Assembly (NCBI GenBank): GCA_916700875.1
Contig: CAKAKS010000031.1
Span: 8,014,977 to 8,078,976, forward strand
Length of the DNA stretch: 64,000 nucleotides
Direction of reading: 5' to 3'
Origin: Sebastes aleutianus
Lineage: Eukaryota; Chordata; Actinopteri; Perciformes; Sebastidae
Shown here: positions 23,608-36,300 of the stretch, piece by piece
Numbering within the stretch: position 1 is the stretch's first letter
How the letters are laid out: each line of letters begins with the position of its first letter
Notes under the pieces: model-generated
What the model was told of the DNA's origin: nothing
What the model saw: the letters and a program-made list of their open reading frames with translations, nothing else
The model's database searches: none
Program-made: the position numbers and the translations under genes

Positions 23608-26600
23608 ATGATGTCTTCTCTGTCGGAGCAGCAGTGGTGTCCCAGCAGCGTCCAGGTAACGGTGCAACAAGCCAGAGGCCTCCGGATAAAGGGCAAGAGC
23701 GGTACCAACGATGCGTACGCAGTGATGCAGGTGGGCAAGGAGAAGTTCCAGACCTCGGTGGCGGAGAAGAGCGTGGCTCCGGTGTGGAAGGAGGAGGCCA
23801 GCTTCGACCTGCCGCCGCTGCTGCTGCAACACGGAGGAGGAGGAGGAAGAGACACGCTGCATGTCCACGTCCTGCACCGGGCCCTGGTGGGACCAGACAA
23901 GCTGCTGGGACAGGCTGTCATCAACCTGCTGCAGCTCAGCGAGGACACCACCCGCAACAAGACCGAGTGAGTGCACACAGTCACACAGCAGGAATACAGA
24001 GAGGAGCATTAGTTGAATAAGAATAATCGATTAATCTACAGACTCGATTAATTGTGTGGTCCATGTCAGCAGGTATAGCCAAACACCCTATCACAACACC
24101 CCAGAAAGTTCAAACATTTCTTGTTTTGTTTCTACCAAAACCCAAATAACCTGTAGGCTGTATTTGGTTTATCACCGAAAGTAAACCAGAAATAATCACA
24201 TTTAATAAACTGTAACCAGTTGCTGAAACGTTTTCAATCAACTAATCAATTAATCAACTAATTGGCTATATGTCTATAAGACTCTACCAAACAAATAACC
24301 AGGGATGCAACTAACGAGATTATTCTCATTGTTGATTAATCTGTCGCTTATTTTCTCAGTTAATCGATTAGTTGTTTGGTCTATAAAATGTCAGAAAATG
24401 GTGAAAAATGTGAAATCAGTGTTTCCTAAAGCCCAAGATGACGTCCTCAAATGTCTTGTTTTGTCCACATCTCAAAGATATTCAGTTTACTGTCATAGAT
24501 GAGTAAAGAAACCAGAAAATATTCACATTTAAGAAGCTGGAGTCAGAGAAATTGACTGTATTTCCCTTAAAAAAATACTCAAACCGATTAATCGATTATC
24601 GAAAATGGTTGGCGATTAATTTAATAGTTGACAACTAATCGATTAATCGTTGCAGCCCTACAAATATTTCTTGTTTTGTTTGACCAAAACCCAAAATGTA
24701 TTTAGGTTATCATCATAGAAGACTCAGAAAACCAGAAATAAAACCATTTAAGAAACTGGAACCAGTTACTGACACATTTCCTGTCAATCAACTTACCAAT
24801 TAATCAACTAATAGTCTTTAAGCCTCTACCAAACAAATAACATTAACTCCAATTTATCATTGAGCTTGTCCCCTATTAGTCTGGTGGTTAAAAAGAAATC
24901 ATTCTGTTGAAGTTTCTTTGAGGAATCAAAAGCCTCTGCAGCAGCTGACCCTGAGGAGAGACCAGTCAAAGGAAAAAGTGTTTCTCCTTTTAAAAAATAA
25001 CCCACTGTATTTTGAAGGAGTCTGGGCATCAAACAGTACTATGTCTTGTAGTTTTATCCCAGTCCTCTGAATACAAGACTGTGTATTATGTGTAATATGT
25101 AAGGTTTGGGCAGATGTTACTCTTAGCTTTTATCTCTTAGCTGCATGTAAATGTGGAAATCATGGGAGGTGAAATGAAGACTACGTAACTTTGATTTTCA
25201 TCTGCGTCACAGGGGAACTACTCCTGGCTGCTGGTTTTGCCGGTCACACTGCAGCTTTGTGGTTTTACGGGACAAAACTCCATAATCCCTATTAGGCTAA
25301 ATCCTCAATAATTACAACATATGTCTTTTTATTGTAATAATAAAATTATGCAGCATCTGTAAAAGCTGTAGATAAGTGTCACCATATGAATACGTTTGCC
25401 CTTAATCTGTGCATTGAAAAGACTCTTTGGAAGTGACTTCCCTCTGTGATATTTGCACTTTTTTTCCCCACTGAGGTGAGGTATTTCAGCACACACAGCC
25501 ATGCATCACTACACAGACCTGCTTATGAATGTTGCCCACTCGCTCCGGTGCAGCTTAAGGGATTTGTTCCCCTGGCAGCAGCCTTCAAGGATGCCAATCA
25601 GCATTACTTACTCAGGCGAAAGGCGTGACTCAAAGGATTCACTCTTTCATTGACTGAACCCGTCAACAACAGACAGATTCCCCCCCCAAAAAAAGACCCA
25701 GACTTCACCTCGCTGTGGATTCTCATTACACTGCAGTGATCAGGTTTTACAGGCCTTACTGGTATACTATAATATTATGCCTTCTCATTTAGGTGCTCTA
25801 CAGTTGGGCAAAGAAAAGGTTTAACATTTTATTTCAAGATATCCTTGTTAGAGATTGAAATACAACACCCGTCAGCCATAATTCAGTAAGAATGGAAAGT
25901 GTTTTGTTGTGCTAAGCTGTTTCTGAGTATTTTAGTCCCCCGCCGTGTGACCGGTATTATACAAAAGCAGACTGCATACCAGCCTAAATGCATAAACATA
26001 CACTTCCTTCTTCCACCTTCTCCAGGGTTGTTTGATGCCGTTTGGGTCTGTCTGCTCTGTTTGAAGTCTTGGGTCATTGCATGAATTGTAATGTAGTCTA
26101 TAGTGAGGTTAGATTTGATGTTTTGTTCATTATAAAACAATATAGATTTGCTGTCTGCTCATATTGTGGCAAACCTCTTATAAAACAGCAAGCAGTCAAC
26201 CCAGCTTCAACGGGTTTCTTGTGACCGTCACAGTGAAAAATCCATATTTAAATCAGATCTGAGAGCATGAAATGAGCTCTTTAAAATGCATTCGGCCACA
26301 AATAACTTTTCATACCATTCTGCCTGCTTCTCTCGGGTTGGGCTATTGTCCAACTCTCAGCATGCTGGGCTGAACTCCACCTGGCTGTACGCTGCTGCAT
26401 GTTAAATCATGCATGGTTTTGGGTTTCTGTATCTCTGATTACATCTGCTCTATTTAAAAAAAATCAGATATTTGTTTCCATTTTCACAGATATTTGCGTT
26501 TTTATACATGCATATTTATGAGGATTTCTTACCCTGAATATATATTTTTTTGTATAATTAGCAAACAAGCTTCTGCAGTGTTGAGTAAATGCTCAACATG

Positions 26601-29600
26601 TGTTTCTGTTGATCTTTCCCTAGTCCTCTGCAGGCTGTGTGAATGCACCTTGACTCTGAGGCTTAAATCCAGCTTTGGCCTCACATTCCTGACTGTTTTT
26701 ATCTATGAAAAGCAAACAGTGACGCCAACAGAGACGGTCTAGCGAGGTCAGTTTTTCTGAGGAAGACTACTGTGTCTGTACTGACCTCCGACACACAAAC
26801 ATGTTGCACGAGCTGCCAGTACAACAGCTCTACTGTTTGAGGTACATGGTGCATTACTCTTTTTTTTGAACATGTGTTGCTCACTAAAGAAAGCACTGCT
26901 GTTAGTAAAAGTCATCAGGAACATTTAGACAGCACAGGTGACAGAATGGATAGAAACTTATTTAGTTACTGGAACATAGTAGGTATTTTTCTTTTATAAA
27001 AAAAAACACTTTTTATTGTTTATACCTGGGCTTTTCTTGCTCTGACATGTCAAAATGTCTTCTGTGAAAAAGGCCTATTTTCTAACTTAAACACTTTCAA
27101 CTAAGGGCATTATAATACCCACATCAATAGAGTGCTCCAGGGATGACATATTTTTATAGGCTAACCAGGAAGTTGGCATCGCCCTGGTTCTCGCCACAAA
27201 AAGCCAATGGGATTTTTCCATTAGGTTTTGGATTACTGCAAAACATAAGCTCTGTGGCAAACAAACATTTATGATACTTACATGTTTTGTTCAGCAAGAT
27301 AATCTTCACAAATGAACACCTTTTTTATGATTTTTGATGTGTGAATGCAATCGGCAGAAGTAAGAAGCTAACATTAGGCTATAAACACTATGAGCGTGAG
27401 TATGTAAAGGCAGACGAGTCGGCGTGATGACGTTTAGTAGTCTCATTTAGCCACTTGTTAGCAATCGCCTTTTTTTAAGACGCATAAAATCTCACAATTC
27501 ACGTATTTTATATCGTAGAGCAAAACGTTAAAATCTCTTAAGCTTGTGTTAACCACAGACCTTATTTCAGGCATTAACTAAAAACCCATTCAGAAAACCC
27601 ATTGACTTCCTGACGAGGGAACCGGGAGTGCTAAAACGCAAACTCATTTCCGGGTTTTAGGACTCATTCCTGCAGCTCTCTGAGGCTGCTGACCAGCTGA
27701 ATGATATTTATTGTAGTGCCTTTTATTACCTACTGTCAGGCCTGATAGCACCTGCACTGTGAAGCCTGGATACAGAAAAAAGGGACCCAAGAAAAAAACA
27801 TTCATACCACCTAGTGTAAAGATATAAAGAAACCTGCAGTAAGCCATGTCTCAATTACAACATCTGTCCAGCATTTTGCCATTTGAAACCGCTTCACTGT
27901 AAGTTCACCTGTCCTTGACATAGCGTGTATTGCGATTGATTTTGTTTGTAAAGGGGATTTTCTTGTCGGTTCCACTCTGGTTCCTTTGCACAGGCTTTCA
28001 TCGTGGCTTCTCTGACTCGTGGATACAGTGAGCTCTGGACAGTTTTAGTCCTTGGACGTTGTCTCTGTTGAGTTGTTTTTACTCAATCAGCTCTTCTCCC
28101 ACTCACACAGCTGTGTGCTCTGTGATAAGAAAGGCTTGAGCCACGCATTGTCTTATCAGTAGTTCAGGCTTCACAAGGAAGGATGTGTGTGTGCAGATTG
28201 TAGAATACATTTAGAAAATGTTGAGTCATGCGTTATCCTCCTGAATTTCGGATTGTACAGCTGAGCAGAACACTTTCTTCACTGGGGGGTGGGAGATTAC
28301 TGAGTTTAAGGGCATCCTCATCTTCATTATTATTATCATCCAGGCACTGTTAAGTGAAAGCCACTTTTAAGTCCTCCTCCTGCACACTGCTGCTTACTAC
28401 CCCATACAGCTAACGCCCAAACACTTTCACAACTTCCCTTCTCTTTAAACTGAACCAGCTTACTTCTTCTCTTTTTTATTTCATGTAGGATGTATTTGTT
28501 TTAGTGGTATCTGTCGGTATCAGCAAGCAAAGTACAGTATTTCAAAGGTCAGGGTTGTGATTATACTGTACATTTCAGTATAGTATACACTGGACATAAT
28601 GCTTTTTTATAGTATATTGTATGCTATAATATAGTACAGTGTTAGTATAGTACAGTTTAGTGTGCTATAGGCTGCTGTAGTAGGCTACATGTCAATAAGT
28701 AAGATACACTGATAGTATAATATGCTATACTAATACTACACTCTAAAAACTGCTGTTAAAAATAACCCAATTACTAATACTACCATACTATACTATAATA
28801 CAGTAAAGCATACAGTGCTTTACCATAATATTCCCTGTACTATACTCTATACCACCCTTCTATATACTGTTATACTATATTATACTATAGTACTGTAAAT
28901 CATACAGTGCTTTATTAATTACATAAATGCTATACTAATATTTTACCATACTGTACTATGGTACAGTATAGCATACTAATGTGAAATGCTAATATTACAC
29001 TGTTATAATATACTATTATATTGTACAAAATAGTTGGTTTTTAATTACCGATTTTCCAGAATCATTAATAAAAGAAAAACGCATAACTAGAATGTGCTAT
29101 AATCAATATTTTTATATGGATCACATGACTATTTGTATGTGAAAGGGGTTCCTCATCAAGTTAATACCAGACTCTGCAGTTCCTCTCAGGTCTATGAAGC
29201 TTTATAGAGTCACATATGAGTTTCAAAGGGAGATTGTGCAGTTGGCATGGAATTATAGATGTTAAAATTTCAATTTGAAGAGCCCTTAAAAATGGATTAA
29301 GGTGATTAAGGTCTCTCTTGAAGTGGTGCTGAAATGAGGAGGAAATATCAGTGATGACAATATTGAGGGTCAAGAATAAGCTTTGAAACTTTTGAGCCAA
29401 AATGGAAGCAACGTCCTTTTTAAAGAGGCTATAATCATAATTTGTTTTATTAACACTTGACCACTGACTATTTGTAATGATGAACCCACCTTAGAATTAT
29501 TACCCAATTCTACAGAGCTTTAAAACATCTTTCGGATCATTGTTTTGGATTTAAGGCCTGCACTTTCACTGTTTTGGTACATGCTCTCTGCTCCCATCAT

Positions 29601-30312
29601 CATCATTTTTTAGCCACAGCAGGTAGCTCTAAAACCATCTGTATTTGCTACAGTCTCACCCCACAGCAAATGGTAGTTGGAGAAAAGATAGCAACCAGCT
29701 GGTGAACATAGTGGATGCATTTAGCAGCCGAATAGCCAGATATTCCCCTCAGGTGTTGGTGGAGACCAAAAACGGAGCTAAAAGTGAGTGTAGGAGTAAG
29801 AAGAACATAACAGCTGCAGAACGCTGTCTACATTTGCATGATGAATAAATGTAATATCTATCTGGCAGTGTTTTGTTGAAGGACGTTCACTAGGGGAATC
29901 GTAAAGAAGTCCCTCAGTGGAATAATTTAATAATGTCGAGGCCTGAAATGTGCAGATCACATCCCGTTACTCATCAGCAGTATAGGAGGCAGGGGAGCTG
30001 TGGCTGCAGTCTCACCCATTTGGCAACTTCCCGGAAGGACGTTTTCCTCCTCAATTTGTTTGTGCAACACATCTGAAGCATTGCTAAGGGAGGAGGAGGG
30101 TGAAAGCAGAACATATCTGATTCAGTACCACTTAGAGGAAGATACTATTGGGTCACATAAACACACAAACCCAAAACATGATATGGTTACATGATCACAA
30201 TATCATGTAATGCTTTTTTTCTGTATTAAAACCACATTATTTTTTTAACGAAATCTGTTGATTTTCTTTTTTTCCACATTGCAAGAAGAGACCGTTTTTT
30301 CGCGCGCACACC

Positions 30313-30352
<40 letters not shown>

Positions 30353-33300
30353 TGCACCCAAGGCCCCTTCCTCATTTCCTCATTTCCCCAGGAATCCAGA
30401 TTTCAGTTGGAGTTGTTTGTTCAGTGGTAGGCTGACCTCAGATTTCTGCCTGATGGGCACTTTTTTCCTGCTGACTGCTCCTTTTTCGTTGTTCTGTTAA
30501 AAAGTGTTCTGCTTATTCTGAGACCCTTCTGTCAGTACTGGGCCGTGACGCAGGTGCAGAAGTTGACACAACCATGTCTCAGTGGACGCCTCACTGAGTT
30601 GGTTTGGGCATTTCTACATGTTATTACAAGACTTACTTTTTATGTTTGCAAGTTTTGAGGTTGTATCTAGTGTTTATGTTGGGTTCCTGATGGTATTTGA
30701 TTGCCAAGCTACATCTAAATGTGGTGGTTGTTTAAAGGGTGATAAGGTTTATAGCAGATTGGTCTCAAGTGACAAGTTTTGTGAGGAGCAGAGACTAATC
30801 TTGTTGGATAAAACCTTCTTCCTTCAAGTGGCCGACTGGTCTATTGACTGTCTGCAGGTTTAGATGTCTGGGAACGTGCAGTATGCATAAGGTCAAGCGT
30901 GACACATGTCTCCAAGGCATTGTGGGTCACAAGCTTTCAGAGAGCCTGCTACATTACAAGTCTGATACAAAGTCTTACCTTTTATTAGGATTTGAGACAT
31001 TGGAGGAAAAAGGGAACAACATTCATAAGGCTGATGGTGAAAAAAAGCATACACAGTACAAGCATTCATAACGCCCCCACATTAGAGGCTGCCACAGGCA
31101 GAACAGTATTATTATTATTATTATTTTTAAAAACTTTCCTTCATGGTCAGTTTGCTGGTTGTGCTCAGAGACTCACAGACTTTCCAAAAACATTCAAGTG
31201 GCTGCTGAGTCACTCTCCCATTTTGCTTCGGGATGGATCATAGTTTCCATAAAGAATCTGATGAAGACTAAACATCGACACACGAATCTCAGTCTTTTAG
31301 TGTCTATGATTCCTTTAAGCCATTCAGTAGATTACATTATGGTGAATAATAGTCTGTATAGGGAAACAATGCTCCGTTGATATAACTCTTTTCTCTGTGA
31401 CACCTTGTTATTGCAGTTAGTGTGTGGATCATCTTAAAAGTTAGTAAAGTGAATGTAAATAGACATTCATTTTCAGGCTTTACAGAGTTTCAGCAAATTG
31501 TTTAGCTGTCCGTCCTGCAATTTTTCTTTTTTTTGGTTCAATCTCACAGCTCTCACAGTGTCATTTTCAGCTGCAGCAGGCCGCTTTTTTCAGGTCTACA
31601 GCTCTAAAAAACTTTTAGCCTTTGTACTTTATACTACGTGGTAGCAGATAATACACCAACTCTCAGGAGACCAAAAACAGAGCTAAAAAGCGAGTGAATA
31701 ATGGACTTACATTCACCAAGGGGACACAATCTCAACTCTAAATGAATGATTATGTTACTCTGTAAAAAAGTGCCCTTTTGGATGCCCCTATGGTACAGTA
31801 GATATGACAATGTCCCCTCTTTGGTGCCCTTAAATGGAAAACACATGATGTAGTGCCCTCTAGGATGCCCTGTGCCCTCTTGGGTGCCCTTCCAGTGGAG
31901 ATGTAGTGCCCTCTTGAGTTCCCTTAAATGGAGAAAACATGATGATGCGCCCTCTTGGGCTCCCTTAAATGGAGAAAATGTGATAAAGTGCCCTCCAGGG
32001 TGGCCTTAAAATGGATAAAACATGATGCAGTGCCCTATAGGTGGCTTTACATGCTAGAAAGCTTTCTGCACGCTGGTGCCCTTTTAATTTTTTCTGCCCC
32101 TGCCCCTCAGACCGCCTGAGTGCGCCACTGGCTGGACGTGTACATGTTTGCCATATCATCTTAAAAGATGACTATGTCTCATTTCCACTGCCCTCAAGTG
32201 GCCAAAAGAAATCAGTTACTGCAGGTCTAAGAATGGTTTCTAAACTTAGAGAGCCAACACTGAAACAAGAAGTTAATGACATCCAGAATAATGTATATAC
32301 AATGTGCACTTTATTTTTAAATCAGACATTTGGGGATTATGTATCTGTTAACATGCATCAAAAAATGTTATTCCAATAAGTTTCCTCTCTTTAACAGATG
32401 GTTTAAGTTGCTGGACAAGAGTGGCAAGGCGGACAAAGACAGAGGAGAGGTGCTTGTGGACATCCAGTTCATGAGAAACAACATGACCGCCAGCATGTTT
32501 GACCTCTCCGGTGCCGGAAAATCCAAATCTCGCCTGGGCAAGTTCAAGGACAAAGTTCGTGGCAAGAAAAAGGAATCTGACACCATGTCTAACGTGGTGC
32601 CGTCCTTCGCCCAGGTTCTGACGGACAGCGAGGAGGAGGGGAACGGGAACGGTGAGGTAGCCGCGGGTAAGGGCGAGAAAAAGAAGAAGCATAAGATGAA
32701 GTCTTTGTTTTCTCCCAAGTCCAACCTGCAGAAGAACATGTCTCAGTCCATGTCTGTCCTGCCCGGGAAGAACTCCTCGCTGAGCGGCAGCCAGTCGTCT
32801 GGTCTAAATGTGGATTCCTCTGAAGGTCGGGAGTTTTTAATTTACTCCATCACGATTATTTCATTCATTTTTTCTCCTGTCCTCTGTCATTAAATACATG
32901 TTAACTTCCCCATGTACTTCCAGGTAAAAAGAAGTTCAAGTTCCTTAAACATAAACGTTCAGGCAGCTCGGACAGCAAAGATTCCTCCTCTGGTCAACAA
33001 AAACAAGGCGCTGCCGAACAGAGTAACGTGTGCATCAATGGCAGTCACGTATACTGTGAAGAGCCGCCGCTCCGGACCTCTCGCATCGGCTCCAACTTCA
33101 GTCTGGCCAGTTCAGGCCACGGATCCATGGAGGACGTCCCCGAAAGCTCTCCTCCATCTGTTGACTCACTGAGGGCGATGAGGCAGTATTCACCCTGGAC
33201 AGAGGAGGAGGAAGAGGAAGTACAAAAGATACAAGAGGATGTGGGTGCTGAACTAAGAAGGGAGGAAGAGGAAAAGATTAGAATGGAGGAGGAGAGGAGG

Positions 33301-36300
33301 AGAAAAGAAGAGGAAGAGGAGAGGGTTAGGAGACAAGAAGAAGAGCTCGAGAAGTTGGCTGAGGAGAAGAGGAGACAAGAGGAAGAAGAAAGAAGGAGGA
33401 CTGAAGAAGAGAGAGTTAAAAGGGAGGAAGGGGAAAGGATTAGGAGGGAGGAGGAAGAGAGAAGGCAACAAGAGGAAGAGGAGAGGGTAAGGAGAGAAGA
33501 AGAGCGTGAAAGATTAGCAGGGTTAAAGAGGAGACAAGAGGAAGAAGAAAGAAGGACTGAAGAAGAGAGAGTTAGAAAGGAAGAAGAGGGGAGGATTAGG
33601 AGGGAGGAGGAGAAGGTTGAGGAAGAGAGGAGGAGACAGGAGGAAGAGGAGAGGGTAAGGAGAGAAGAAGAGGAGCGTGAGGAAAAGAGGAGGCTTGAAG
33701 AACAAGAAAGTAGGCAAAGAGAGGAGGAAAGGATTAGGATGGAGGAAGAGAGGGCTGAGGAAGAGAGGAGAAGACAAGAGGAAGAGGAGAGAGCGAGGAG
33801 ACAAGAAGAGGAGGGTAAGATAGCAGGAAAGAGGAGGCTTGAGGAACAAGAAAGGAGGCGAAGGGAGGAAGAGGAAATGATTAGGATGGGGGAGGAGAAG
33901 GCTGAGGAACAGAGGAGGAGACAAGAAGAAGAGGAGAGGGCAGGGAGACAAGAAGAAGAGGGTAAGATAGCAGGAGAGTGGAGGCTTGAGGAACAAGAAA
34001 GGAGGCGAAGGGAGGAAGAGGAAAGGATTAGGATGGAGGAGGAGAAGGCTCAGGAAGAGAGGAGGAGACAAGAAGAAGAGGAGAGGGCAAGGAGACAAGA
34101 AGAAGAGCATAAGTTAGCAGAGCAAAAGATAAGACTGGAAGAAGGAAGGAGGATTGAAGAACAGAAAGTTAAAAAGGAGGAAGAGGAGAGGATCAGGAGG
34201 GAGGAGGAGAGGGATGAAGAAGAGAGGAGGAGACGAGAGGAAGAGGAGATGATGAGAAGACAAGAAGAGGAGCGTGAGGAAAAGAGGACACTAGAGGAGA
34301 AAGAAAGGAAAAGGATTGAGGCAGAAGAGAAGATTAGACGGGAGGAAGGGGAAAAGATAAGGGTGGAGGAAGAGAGGAGGAAAGAAGAGGAAGAGGAGAG
34401 AGTTAGGAGGCAGTTGGCAGAGGAAAAGAGGATACTAGAAGAACAAGAAAGGAGGAGAATTGAGGAAGAGGAAAGAAAGCAAAGGGAGGAAGAGGAAATG
34501 ATTAGGAAAGAGGAGGAGACGAGACGAGAGGAAGAGGAGAGGGCAAGGAAGGAAAAGGAAGAGAGATTGGTAGAACAAAAAATGAGACAACAGGAACAAG
34601 AGAGGAGAAGGATTGAGGAAGAGGAGAAAATGAAACGGGAGGAAGAGGAGAGGATTAGGAGGGAGGAGAAAGTTGAAAAGGAGAGGAAGGAAGAGGAAGC
34701 CAGGAAGCTGGAGAAAGAGAAGTTAAAGAGGGAAGCAGAAGAACAGAAGAAGAAGAAGGAAACCAAACTCAAAGCTGCAGGAAAGAAAGTGTCCGTGGAG
34801 AGCCCTGCAGAAGTCACTTCTACTAACCCGTTTGATGAAAACCTCTCAAATAATCCGATTGAGGAGATTCCTGACTCACCTGTTGGACCCGACAGCAGCA
34901 CGGCCAAGGTGTCATCTGCCCGGCAAAGGTTAGAATTAACATGAGGGAAGGTTGTGGGTGTTGCACAGTGTAACAGAGTTAAACTAGATGGAGTCGAATT
35001 AAAGGGATGGGTTGGGTGTTTTAAAGTTGGGTTGCATGAGGTACTTATCCATAGTCAGTGTGTTACCTACAGTAGATGACGGTCAGAACGCCCACAGTTT
35101 GGAGAAGCAGACAGGAGTACCAGCACGGAAGCAAAGCAATGTACTGCTGTGGACGAGAACAGCAGCAAAATAGACACCTAAAAGACAATATCACTTTAAG
35201 TGTACACTATTTTTCGAATATTTTCACCGCTTCATCTTGCCATAAGACAGCGATACGGACTATGTTTCCGACGGGGAACTGAAGCCATTATCTATGCTCT
35301 CGCCAAAGCCACCAGACTCAATTAAAAAAAACAGTAATTTTACCTCACAGAACACAGCAGCTGATCGAGGCAGCGGTACACTAGCAACCCCTGTGTTCTG
35401 CAGGGTAAAATTACAGGTTTTTTTCAATGGAGTTTGGTGACTTTAGGGAGAGGTTCCTTATCGGAAAGGGCTGTCTGACGGCAAGGTAAAGCAGGGAAAA
35501 ATATTCCAATTATAGCATACACTTAAACTGATGTTGTTTTTTAGGTGGATAAAATACGTTTTGCTACCGTTCCTGTCCACAGCAATACATTGCTTTGGTT
35601 CTGTGCGCTAACTCCTGTCTGCTTCTCCAAACTTGGGGGCGTGCCGACCGTCATCTCCTGTAGATAATACACTGACTATGGATAAGTACCTCATACAACC
35701 CCACTTCAAAACACCTGAACTATCCCTTTAACCTGCCTTAGTTATCAGTAACAGAACAGGAACCAGAATGGCAGAGGAAGTAGTGAAACTAAATTTGAAT
35801 AGCTGATGAAAACGATATAAAGTCAGTCATGTACATGTGCAGAAAATGTTATCTGAATTCATCTTCTATTTTTCAGTCAGTCACAACAACACAGCAGCAG
35901 TTCTTCTCAGCACTTCTCTATTAAACGCGACCTCAAGCTGACACCGTCATGAAACTTGCATGAACATGTCAACTGAGATTGGGGGCTCATTGCACAGTCT
36001 TACCTCATTAAAGCAGGTGTCATATGAACAGGGAGTGAAAATGACTTGAAACAACGGGTAATAATATTTCACAGAGATCTCAGGATGGGATTTGCTTGGT
36101 ATTGACAGCTTTTATCCTTTATTATATCACTACATCTTACTAAATTGCATTGCCTTCACAATATACTGCTTTTTCAAATGAACATTCAGTGTTCTCCTTT
36201 GTTTGTTCTCTACTTTTGCTAGATTTATTTAGATTTTTCCTTTTCAACATCCTAGAAAAAAGGCATATTTTGTCTTCCCTATGAGACTCCTTTTTAATTG

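Noticed and set aside
23535..24020. Alternative frames (minus and +3) across the first rab11fip1 exon
   Set aside because: GC-rich shadow frames; only the frame from 23608 encodes a C2 domain and splices in phase to exon 2.
33253..34907. Long minus-strand Leu/Ser/Phe-rich frames opposite rab11fip1 exon 3
   Set aside because: Shadows of the GAG/AGG-rich coding strand; low complexity and no homology. The plus strand is fully explained by FIP1.
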